A DNA stretch of 64,000 nt from Seminavis robusta (lineage: Eukaryota; Bacillariophyta; Bacillariophyceae; Naviculales; Naviculaceae), in contig CAICTM010000116.1 in assembly GCA_903772945.1 (NCBI GenBank), positions 1 through 64,000 of the forward strand. Reading direction: 5' to 3'. Shown piece after piece: positions 32,360-42,585 of the stretch (position 1 is the first letter of the stretch; the number at the start of each line of letters is the position of its first letter). Made by a program: the position numbers and the translations under genes. The notes below the pieces were generated by a model that was not told the DNA's origin, searched no databases, and saw nothing but the letters and a program-made list of their open reading frames with translations.

Positions 32360-32740
32360 TTGTAGAGCCTCGTACCAGTACGGCGGTAGCAGTACTGGCT
32401 CGGGTACACTTGTGTACGGTATGGATTATGGATACCGGTTACAACGTGCCCACACGGTACTAGTACTGTACGGTACCGGTAGCGGTAGGAGGTGGGAGGC
32501 GGGGTCCCTTAGCTTGTCAGACGCTGGTACCGGTACGGCTTGACTGCATGAGCCTCCCGGTACTAGAGAGCATGACACGTACGTAAAGTACGGTACGCAT
32601 ACTGTACTGTACAGTACAGTACATACTCTGATGGAGTGAGTCTAGCGTACCGTATTGTATGTACGGTACCGTACATTACTACCTCTGTACTACTAGCTAG
32701 AGCTAGCTAGCTAGCCAGCTAGCAGTATGTACATGCAGCG
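32360..32740. repeat. GTAC/CTAG self-complementary tract
   Basis: Dense overlapping palindromes, including ACTGTACTGTACAGTACAGT near 32598-32620, GTACGGTACCGTAC near 32660 and AGCTAGCTAGCTAGC near 32700. No coding content. Confidence 0.75.
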
Positions 32741-32983
32741 AATCAATAGTAGCAGTATTCGGTAAACTGGTTGGACTCCGTTAAACAAAGCAATAGTAGT
32801 CTATGTGGGACCTGGGACCGGACTGTTGGAGGGAGAGAACATGCCATTATTTAATAATATTAAAATAACAACCATGATTGAAGGATGCTTGGAGGCAGGA
32901 TCCAATCCCACCATGTCTCAAGGGAGGCGCAACCCGAGGTGTCGCGGGACCAACAAACAAAAAACAAAAGATGTCGCGGGATC

Positions 32984-33018
<35 letters not shown>

Positions 33019-33019
33019 G
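32984..33019. repeat. (AAC)n microsatellite
   Basis: About eleven AAC units. A short direct repeat, GTCGCGGGA, precedes it twice. Confidence 0.9.
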
Positions 33020-33259
33020 CCGCTCACCGGTACGGAGGAGCTAATGATATCACAAGAGAAACGGGGGTCTAGAGTAGGTAGATTCATCATTGCTATTGTC
33101 TCCACCTGAGCGCCTGTGGTGTATCAAGGGAGGGAGGGGCTTTGTGCAATGGTGGGAATGAAAATTCCCTGTTTGTTTTTGGTTGTTGGTTTCATGCGGA
33201 TTGATCGGCATCGTAAATGGTCAGGATTGATCATCAGGCATGATAATCAGTATCGTAGT

Positions 33260-33841
<582 letters not shown>

Positions 33842-35026
33842 CTTGTTTGAATGTTGAAATTGCGAAGAGTTTGTTGGTTGATAGCGAGTTCGCTTGTTGT
33901 TGCTTGGCAAACTGGATTTATGAGACGAAATGAGCAACCACAAAAGGGCTTCAGAAGTCTCTTCAGAAACATCAGCAGCCAGCCAGCCAGCAGGCGAGGC
34001 ATGCCTCTGGCGCCTTGGTCCCGATCTAAATGATTCTCCGTTTCAAATCAAGGGCTTGGCGGTTCAATGGTTCAAATGGAGGGCGGCTTGGCGCTTGGCG
34101 CTTACAGGCTTGGCGCTTACAGGCTTGGCGCTTACAGGCTTCTCTTTCTTCCCCTCAGAAAAGCACCGGGTACCGGTACCGGTACAGTACAGCAGTACCA
34201 AGGAGAACAGTACTGGTACCGGTAGGGTACGGTAGTGCAGGATCTGTCGGAACGGACGTAGAAAGGCCAGGTTTGCATGTTTCCTTGGAGACAGGGAGCG
34301 CTGAGGAATGCGGGTCTCGAAAGATGCTTAGGCAATGGCCGAGGATACCCCTTCCTCTTGTTCCGAAAGACGTGCTCCTGTTCGATCGATGCAATGGCGC
34401 TGCTGTCGCTATTGGGACCGATGGCTTGCTCTTGTCTTGATAGCAGTAGCGACTGGCTAGCAGTAGCGGTCGCTATTGTAGTGGAAGCTTCGCTCGATAC
34501 GGATCACGGGATCTGTCCATCGCGCCGTGAAACTCGCAACTGGTCTGCCGATGGATGCAACTTGTTTCTGCGGCGTTTTGTGGTGTTCTACCTTGTCGGT
34601 CCTGTTGCGGCAGTGTTCAGAGCGCAGCTTGTTGCGTGACAGTTGTGTTGTAGGACCTGTCAACGTCGAGTAATCGACCTGGTGATTTGGCTTGTTCGTG
34701 CGCCGGAAAATCACGAATTATTGTTTTCGTACCGACTCGTCACTCGACTCGACTGTGTTGTACTCAAACGATGATTCGTCGCTTCGTGCTGCTCGGGGAT
34801 ATATATGCTATAAGGGCGTGCGATATCGATATCAACAGTCAACACAGGTAGTACTAGCTAGTGCTCTTTTCTTTTCTCGTTGCACCAGTCTCGGAGCCCA
34901 CGTAGAAGATTCTGTAAACCAATCAGTTCGTGCAGATTTGCGCTTGACAAGAGTAGCTACCTGGTACCAGGTAGTATAAAACAAGATGATGAACTACTAC
35001 TAGACTGACTAGCTAGCAATGCAAGA
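33842..35026. other. Intergenic region with short tandem repeat
   Basis: Holds the H4-variant promoter on its left. Three and a half copies of a 15-bp unit (CTTACAGGCTTGGCG) lie at 34092-34142, and GTACCGGTACCGGTACAGTA words at 34169-34190. A palindrome CTACCTGGTACCAGGTAG is at 34958-34975. No second histone gene was found next to H4. Confidence 0.5.
34092..34142. repeat. 15-bp tandem repeat, about 3.5 copies
   Basis: Perfect copies of CTTACAGGCTTGGCG following a partial GGCTTGGCG. Confidence 0.85.
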
Positions 35027-35707
35027 TTACGATTTGCTCCCACGGACGGTCTCTTCCTCGAGGTGTTCCAGTGTTTTGAAGTAGTCCTCGACTTCGCTAA
35101 AGTTCATGGCTTCATGCTGCCCACTTCGTTCCAAAGCGCTCCTCCATGCCTGAGGCACGGCTTGTTCCAGTACAAATTTCATATCAGTGGGTGTCAACAT
35201 GACATTTTGACCTCCAACGTCCGGCATGTAGGGAAAGTAACTATTCATTTGCTGCAGACGGACCACGAACTGTGACACGGACATGTAGATGGGTTTTTGA
35301 ATTTCCAAGAGATACCGTTTGACTCTCTTGGCGGTGTGTGAGGGCAGCATACTGTTGGTGAATTCTTTGAGGGTCACATCGAAGGCTTCCTTGGTTTCTT
35401 CGTCGTTGTTATCGGCAATGTGCTTTGTGGCAATATCGTTGAATTTGCTGAGGGCTCCTCCAGCCAAAAGGATTCTCGCATGACGAAACAAACTGGGACC
35501 TTTCTCCAAGTTCTTGGCTGTCAAGAGACGATCGAAAAGCTTGCGCCACTCCAGCCAATCCTCGACGTCCCCCATCTCGTATACAGGCACTTCCATCGTC
35601 GCTACATCATGCACATTGTTGTCAGGATCCAAAAGGATTGAAAACGACACTTTCGCCTTTGGGAACTCATCCTTTGGAGATCGAAGGAGCTTGATTATGG
35701 ACGCCAT
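35027..35707 (-). CDS. Solitary retrotransposon gag-like (capsid) protein
   Basis: Single exon of 226 residues with an ATG at 35707. The helical middle resembles gag capsid regions of diatom LTR retrotransposons: DVEDWLEWRKLFDRLL (about 46-61), a run of polar and hydrophobic helices, then QKPIYMSVSQFVVRLQQMNS and PYMPD. It ends in an acidic helix (EDYFKTLEHLEEETV) with no CCHC zinc knuckle. No protease, integrase or reverse transcriptase frame lies on either side, and no LTR pair is visible. It may be a domesticated gag gene or a recent remnant; the intact frame favours the former. Confidence 0.6.
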   Translation of the reverse strand: MASIIKLLRSPKDEFPKAKVSFSILLDPDNNVHDVATMEVPVYEMGDVEDWLEWRKLFDRLLTAKNLEKGPSLFRHARILLAGGALSKFNDIATKHIADNNDEETKEAFDVTLKEFTNSMLPSHTAKRVKRYLLEIQKPIYMSVSQFVVRLQQMNSYFPYMPDVGGQNVMLTPTDMKFVLEQAVPQAWRSALERSGQHEAMNFSEVEDYFKTLEHLEEETVRGSKS

Positions 35708-36195
35708 GGGTAATGATAATTAATCACTGGTGGGTTGGCAACGAAACTAACTGCTGTAGAGGAAGTACCGATGCAATATCATTGAACAGAGCAGCAATAG
35801 TGGCAACGGTATCAATGGTAATAGAAGCAAGGAAAGGAAGGTCGATTCGCTGTTGGCTGTTTTTTGGTTTGTTTGGTTTTTGTGCTTCCTAAACGGTCAC
35901 GAATGACCGAATGTGACCGCCGAGAACTACAATAGGGTTAAGTTTTATTATTAGTCCCGAGTGATTGCGGTACAGTCGTATCGTACCAAAACTGGTTCTC
36001 TGGTACCAGTACCCAGTACATGTACGTACCGACTGAGTCTGAGTCGACTCGACTCGTTCGTACCATGACCGTGAGGTACTGGACCGTACAGTACAAGAGG
36101 CGCTCTGCCTTACTACCGGTAGCTAGTACTAGTACTAATATCTAGCTTGCGAGTACCGGTACTAGCCAGAATAGCAACATTTGCCCATCGATTGA
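35708..36195. other. Intergenic region, palindrome-rich
   Basis: Promoter side of the gag-like gene. GTACCAGTACCCAGTACATGTACGTACC and GAGTCGACTCGACTCG words occur near 36005-36060. No gene seen. Confidence 0.5.
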
Positions 36196-37190
36196 ATGAT
36201 CAATCGAAGGAAGCGGCTCCAGGAGTGCGCTGATCTCTCCCGCACACCTGGTTTCCAGACACACCAGACACTTGTTCCATACTTTCTCATGTCAAGCAAG
36301 CTCGTGGACAGTGAAAAAGACTGGAAAGCTTCTACCCACTTGCAAGACTTCAAGCTTACATGTACAGTTGACCCGTTGGCTTCTACTTGTCCACAAAAGC
36401 AAGAAAAGAAGACCAAGATGTTATGTTACCCTCTGCTTGGATGGTCGAACATCAGATTCTGGTGGCAAGAGTGGTGGCATCAGTCTTTTCAAACTAAGAA
36501 GATCCACTCTTTGAACCTGCTGTCTATTAATATTACCGCAGCGAAGTGCATGAGGCTACTATTCCACTGAAGCTTGCTTTTCTATAACGTTATCCAGAGC
36601 TTTGTGGAGGCTCACGAAGAGTACTTGCAACTGCCTAGAGATGTGGCACAAGAGGTTTGGCTAGGTCTTATTTGTCTTTGAGATGGTGATCCAGATCAAC
36701 TCAAGGAAGAGATGCTATCACGGTATCTTCTTTTGGCTCATCAACACATTATGTGGAAGCAGGCGTGAAAGTAAACCGACACACTCTCATTCAGGAAGAT
36801 TTACTTGATGGCATGGGTGGAGAAGCTTATTATTCGGCACTTGGACAAATCAAAAGCTCCATGCGACAGAACCACTATCGAACACACCGAGTACAGGCCC
36901 TTCAAGACAGAGCAATGGCATCCATGCATACCAACCGACGGACCAATCAGACTGCAGCCATGGCAGGGATGATCACTCTCAGCTCCGTCACTGGCAACCA
37001 AAATATCCCTCATTTGAAGACAGAGCTGCAGGCCCGTGACTACACCGAAGAGGAGCTCTCTGGAAAGAAGATCAAGGCACTCAAGACAATGCTGAAAGCG
37101 TATGAGAGCCAGCGTCTTGGTGGTCAAGGTGACAACAGCGTGGAAGACATCAAGGCATCGAACCACAGTCAACAGCCCCATTCATTCTAA
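36196..37190 (+). pseudogene. Degenerate gene of unknown origin
   Basis: Pieces of open frame on the plus strand do not join cleanly. Residues such as SFVEAHEEYLQLPRDVAQE (from about 36596) run into a stop near 36680, and the last part (36753-37190, GTG-initiated) is in another frame; it contains EDLLDGMGGEAYYSALGQIK and a Lys-rich helix with LKTELQARDYTEEELSGKKI, loosely like a SAP motif. No full-length product can be built. I think it is a decayed gene or mobile element; the original function is unknown. Confidence 0.4.
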
Positions 37191-37531
37191 AGGAAATTAG
37201 AGAAGAGGACCATGAGCACACGACGACGACGGCAGGAGGATCAGCGGTAGAGACAATGGTGACGATGGCGACGGTCGGTAGTGGTCGGTGGGTCGTTCAA
37301 ATTTTCTGATGTTGTTGTTGCTACTGCAGCCACAGTGCGCTTTGAAGATTCTCATTTCTTGGTAGGGATATGGGTGACACCAAACCCAAAGACTCGGCCC
37401 TCATGGCTTTTGGAGTACTTAACCATAATGCTAGCTGCATGTTGTTGCCAAGAGTCTTGCCCCTACCAAAGTAGGCACTGACTTCAAGGCAAAACAAATA
37501 GCGCAGCAATCAAGGGAGTAGTAGCAGTTTC

Positions 37532-37559
37532 TGTTGTTGTTGTTGTTGTTGTTGTTGTT
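37532..37559. repeat. (GTT)n microsatellite
   Basis: Nine GTT units. Confidence 0.9.
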
Positions 37560-37748
37560 AATGGAAGGTAGAAGTAGTAACGGTGAACGATAGAAGAAGT
37601 CGGTGGATCCTCATTGTGGTTGTTTGTTGATGCTGTGCTTTGAAGATTGGTGGTAGTTGGCACAAGATTGGTGAAAAATGAAAAAAGGAAAATTATGAGG
37701 CTCTGTGCTACATTGGAGTGCCAAGTCATGTCACAGTGTGTGGACAGG

Positions 37749-37994
37749 CCTGGACCTCTGTGGAAACGTCATTTGTGGAAAAATACTTATGAGATGATAC
37801 AGCAAGGCGTAGGAGATGATCGAAATGATTTATGAGACGAAAGCAATCGTCTCCTATATTTATGAGACGATTCTGCAGGAGACATTCCAATTAAGAGACG
37901 ATCGTTTCGGAATAGGAGACAATCCGAACGATTTAGGAGACGATACCATACAGTTTACATGGTACACTTATGAGACGATCCACAGAGGTCCTGG
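37749..37994. mobile_element. MITE-like element, 246 bp
   Basis: The ends are inverted repeats: CCTGGACCTCTGTGG at 37749-37763 and CCACAGAGGTCCTGG at 37980-37994, which pair with one mismatch. Inside are several copies of TTATGAGACGA and GGAGACGAT in both orientations, able to fold into hairpins. I could not find a clear target duplication, so the superfamily is open. Confidence 0.55.
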
Positions 37995-38763
37995 GTTCTC
38001 TGGAGATTCAAATCTGACAACTCAAGTCTTTGACTCAAGATTCTTCAATCAAGAGGACCCTTGTGCAGACATTTCGGAGTGACTACGGCCCCCACGCACA
38101 GCTCAATGACCGCTCCACGAGCCCGTGACTGCGTTTTTCCCATTTTTTTCCATCATTCCCGGAACCACTGACGCCACTCAAATCAACAAACTCACTATCG
38201 ACTGCCGACAACACTCCAAGGCCACAACAAGAGGCTAGACACATGTAGATTGATTGTTATAATAGAGCAGAGGTGCCCCGCACCACCCACTGTTAGTGTC
38301 CTCAGTCGAGTGGAGTCGTCGAGTACGAGTCTCCATGGGCCCATGCCGTCGAGCATGCACCCAAGGCAAGGGCCGGCTCAGTTTACAGTATGGCATACAC
38401 TGTATGCACCGAGCAAGCCTTATAAGGAGTAGCATGTGTGTTTCATCGGTTGGTTGATACAATGATGGCTGGCTACTACTGTACCGTAGTAGATGTAGGT
38501 ATAGGGATTTCAGTAAAGTAGGCTAAGGAAATCATCTACGGAAGCCGGCGGGGCGAAGACTCACAAATAATTCATCCTCGTTGAAGAAAATTAATGGGAG
38601 AGCCGTCTTGGTACTGTTTGCGAACAATTCTTCCGGGTTGAAAGTTGGAGAGCTGCATTGGTTGGGCTATTTTTGTTGTCAGTTAACCAAGCATCAGGCT
38701 CACTCTTCAAGTCCATGTCCACAAACCAACAGCAACTCTCTCCAGAACTTGACCTACGCCAAC

Positions 38764-41700
38764 ATGCCGGACGACTTATCATGGACTACAGGATTTTTTG
38801 TGGAGCCAAGCGTTACCACCGCAGAAATTGAGGGTCGAGCCGCTAGATGGAGAAATCTACAGCTTGTAAGGGAAGCACAAGGAAGAGAAGGACATACAGG
38901 GCGCGAACGAGGAGTACGTGGAGCAGATGCAGGGCGCAACAGAGGACAAGGTAGTGGAAGGCGAGGAGGAGGATGTGGAGGGCGAGCAAGACAACAAGAT
39001 CATGATGGGCGAGGAGGACATGGAGGGAGAGCAGAGCATGCACCTGCACCCCAACCTCCGATTCCAATGGTACCAGCAGCGGCGTCAGTGACATCTGGCC
39101 AAGGTAAGTTGGAACTAGCTAGAGGGCACGGCGACTGGTGTGGTGGCACAACTCTCTAAACAAACTAGTGCTTCTGCAGTCACGTCTCAATATTTCAAGG
39201 TGCCAGCCATTTCGGGAAGTGGTGGAGGTGGAGGACGAGGAGGCGAAGATGCTGTCACTGCAAGCACTAAGCGCATGCACGATGGTACGATAGCATGTGG
39301 TTGTGTAATGTGCTTTGTCCATTTTATCACTTGGTCCTCTCATGCTCGTGCCATTCCTAAAGAACTGAGCACGGACGAGGAGGACAGGAAGATGCCAGCC
39401 ATAGATGATAGAAACGATGGTGGTAAGCGCAAGCACGATGGTACGACAGCATGCGGTTGTGTAATGTTTGCTTTTGTCCATTTTATCGCTTGGTCCTCTC
39501 ATCTATATTGTTCTGTTCCTAAAGAAGTGAGCGCGGATGAGGAGGACGGGAAGATGCCTGCCATGGATAAAAGCAATGGTGGCAGGCACACAACAGGTAC
39601 CCGTAGGTGATTGTGTAATGTTTGCTCTTGTCCGTTTAAAGCTTGGTCCTCTCATCTATCATGGTTCTACTTGTGCAATTCCTAAAGAAGTGAGCACGGA
39701 TGAGGAGGACAGGAAGATGCCTGCCATGGATAAAAGCAATGGTGGCAACCACGATGGTACGACAGAATGTGGCTGTGTTGGGTTCTGTCAATTTATCAAT
39801 TGGTCCTCATATCTATCATGGTTCTGCTCGTGCAATTCCTAACAAAGCGATTTCTGACAAAGGGAAGGACAGGAAGATGCCTGCCATGGATACAATCAAT
39901 GGTAGCAGCAATGAAGTTTCTACTGGTGAACTGCTGGACCCAACCACAATAGGTACTGGTAGGTCATTGTGTCCTGTGTGCTTTGTCAATTTATTGTTTG
40001 GTCTTCTGATTTACCGTACCATTGTTCTGCTCGTGACCTTGCAATTCCTACAGGGGTGAGCTCGGAGGAGGTGATGGTCAGGAAGATGCCTGCACGCCAA
40101 CCACCAATCCCCACGGTGGCAGAGGCGGCAACCGCCACAGCTGCTGCTTTAGTTGAACACTTATCTGTAACTTTTGCTCCTGTATTGACAGCCACCAATG
40201 AGGCCACTGTTAGGGCTTTTTGGAAGGGAGGCAAGCCCAGAGGTGATATCCTTGACAAGCACAACACCAAGGCTTCGACACAAAAACGACAGTTAGATGG
40301 ACTCTTTAGATCTTTCCAGGCTGCACATGTGCTGGAAAATGGTGACACGCCTCTGAAGCTGTTTGTTAGCGAAATCGGCTATGAGAGTTTTTGGCAAGTG
40401 GCACCATTCATTCTCTTGCTGAAAAGCAATGCCCTGTCAAATGATGACTTGAAGAAATGCTGGCGGGTGGGATTGGAAGCTTTCCATGATCCTTATAGTC
40501 CGAAGTGCTACAAAAGTGTCAACTTCAAGGAATTTGTGATTGTGTGGATAGCAGTTGGATACGTATTGGGTGGAAAAGGCTGCCCTCACATATGCCCATT
40601 GAGTTGGCCTTCACAAGAGCTAATGGTCATCAAACCATTTGAGTATGATGAAGGTGAAGATGAAGATTATTATCATGACAGTGAGTTCCAAATGTCTCAT
40701 TTCCGACGTGTGTTTCTTTATTCTCTCACTGTATCTAATGGGTGTGTCTCTAGTCATCAATTATAAACTTGGCTTCATAACTGAAGATGCTTTTGTAGGA
40801 TTTAACCGTGACAAATACAAGGCGAAGGTTTTGTTGAAAGTTCAACAGGAAGAAAGACTCATTGCATCTTTCCAGGCTGCGCATGTGCTGGAAAACGGTG
40901 ACGCTCCTCTGATGCTGTATCTTAGTAGAGTCCGCTATGAGAGTTTTCAGCAAGTGGCACCATTCAACACCATACTGGAGCTCAAGGACCTGTCAGGTGA
41001 GGACTTGCGCAAATGCTGGCGGGAGGGATTGATTGCTAGCTGTTATCCTGGGAAACCGAGAGGCTTCGAAAGTGTCACCTTGGATGAATTCCGATATGTG
41101 TGCAATGTAGTTGGACAAGTGTTGGGTGGAATAGGCTGCCCTCCCGTGTGCCCAATGAGTTGGCCTTCACAAGAGCTAATGGTCATCAAACCATATGAGT
41201 ATGACGATGATGATGATGATGAGTTTTATGAAGATAGGCTAAAATTTTGCCTCAAAGGGCCCTCAACCAATCCAGAAGATTACCAAGAAGAAATTTCCCA
41301 AGAAGAAAAGAGAATCATCTATCAGGTTGGTTTACTCTGGACGAGACTCAAATTTGGTCGACAGGCTGGTGGTGTGTGCCGTGAAGTTTTGTATGCTTGT
41401 CCACCCTTTCGCTTTGCAAGCAAAGACCAAGAAGCAGAGTGTTGGGCACATGCCTCCCGCAAGGATCGCTCCCCCGAGGATCTAGAACGTCTGGGACCAC
41501 GGGGTTTTCTCAAGTTTGAATTGTTCGAGGCTGCGTGGGAGAAACTGGAGGAAAAATTTGGTGGAATCACTATGACTAGCGGCTTCGACCCTTTTTGCTG
41601 TGGCCAGGATGGTGTAATTTTGTCCCCTCCACAGGAGACGATTTTTCAGGCTGCCAGACTTTTTTCGGAGGTACCTGGCAGCGTCAGCTTTGTTGAATTC

Positions 41701-41961
41701 AAGAAAGTCCCACCAATTGCATACTTGTTGGTTTCGAAAGGTCCAACGAAAAAGTATTTGGAGATAGAAAAACTGATACAATGCTGGACGAAGGAAGCAG
41801 GCACCCTTGATGGTGTAGTGGACGAAGCTGGTTTCTTGAAGGTGTGGCAGAATGTGCAAGACATCCTGGGTAATGTGGACATTATGGATCTGGCGCGAAG
41901 AAGTATTGTTGAAAATGGCATGACCTACACATGGAAATCTTGGCGCAACTTTTGTTGGTAG
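38764..41961 (+). CDS. Protein with RGG-type N-terminus, multiplied short exons and duplicated helical domain; function unknown
   Basis: Eight exons (38764-39103, 39180-39284, 39363-39440, 39525-39596, 39688-39756, 39848-39952, 40054-40680, 40799-41961) total 2,559 nt and encode 852 residues; all seven introns are phase 1. The N-terminus has a Gly/Arg-rich RGG region (about 35-100), usual for RNA binding. Exons 3-5 (and 6 in part) are copies of one 69-78 nt exon giving STDEEDRKMPAMDKSNGG. Exons 7 and 8 each carry a copy of a ~110-residue domain (about 345-455 and 489-601) with FQAAHVLENGD, YESF-QVAPF, DLxKCWR, EFxxV and VLGGxGCPxxCPxSWPSQ; its helix-loop-helix spacing recalls EF-hands without calcium ligands. 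Two more distant helical segments follow. I do not recognise the family. Confidence 0.75.
39285..40053 (+). repeat. Tandem exon-plus-intron duplication, ~160-bp unit
   Basis: Each unit has an intron starting GTACGACAGCATGTGGTTGT, with TTGGTCCTCTCAT further in, and ending ATTCCTAAAG, followed by an exon starting AAGTGAGCACGGATGAGGAG. Copies start near 39285, 39441, 39597 and 39757, and a more diverged one at 39953. Intron and exon parts are similarly conserved, pointing to recent duplication. Confidence 0.85.
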
Positions 41962-42585
41962 TGTCTGTGGATGGTTGGATGGCTGCAACCGAGGGACAAG
42001 TCGCAGGTTCCCAAGTCATGGATCCCACCACTACAGGACTGCTCCAATGCCCTTTGTTTGATTGATTGATGGGTCCTTCTTATGCACGTGAGACTTTGCC
42101 TATCCTTACCACATTTTCTATTCGGCCAAAAGCAGCAAACTCATTTGACCTTGTCAGGCCGGGCAATTCAGTAATCATTAGCTATCCTAATGTTGAGTTT
42201 CTATTTAAAACTTGCATTGTCTGCTTCGGAGGCTCTGGCTGGTCATTGTGGCCAGCGGCAAGTAGCTATCTAGCTAGCTACAGTTGATAGCTAGATGTAT
42301 AGATCTAAAGAGTGTTGGTACGGCTTTGTCTTCGGTGGACGGACCTGACTAGCTGAGGCTCAGTGACTCAATGGACTCAACTCAGGACTCAATGGACTCT
42401 GCTTGATTCGATTCGATTCGATTCTTGTTGGATTGGCGCCACACATTCAGCAACCGTCAAAAAGCCATGGCCAAGCAAATTGTCCTTTTTCGTTGACTGT
42501 ACATGTATCTAAAAGTAACAGCAGTTTCAAGCATAGGAGGATTCAGAGTCTAGTGTTCGTCTATCAAGATCGTCTCGAGAGATTG
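41962..42585. other. Intergenic region upstream of the SET-cyclin-kinase fusion
   Basis: Contains the promoter of the fusion gene. TAGCTATCTAGCTAGC words near 42262-42282 and a GATTCGATTCGATTCGATTC run at 42405-42424. The frame of the next gene is open back to 42403 from a TTG codon, so an upstream coding exon cannot be fully excluded. Confidence 0.5.

Larger units (their letters stand above)
31494..33259. other. Intergenic region with GTAC/CTAG palindromic tract
   Basis: The left side is the HMG gene promoter, with CCAATCAAAATCGCC near 32117. From 32360 to 32740 the sequence is dominated by GTAC, CTAG and GGTACCGGTAC words that read nearly the same on both strands. An (AAC)n run lies at 32984-33019. 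Small open frames here start at weak codons and have no recognisable content. Confidence 0.6.
37191..38763. other. Intergenic region with (GTT)n and MITE-like element
   Basis: No supported gene. It contains a (GTT)n run (37532-37559) and a short inverted-repeat element (37749-37994). The rest is the leader and promoter side of the eight-exon gene. Confidence 0.5.

Noticed and set aside
42403-42585. Upstream extension of the fusion protein
   Set aside because: The frame begins with TTG, has no conserved content, and the first ATG is at 42586.
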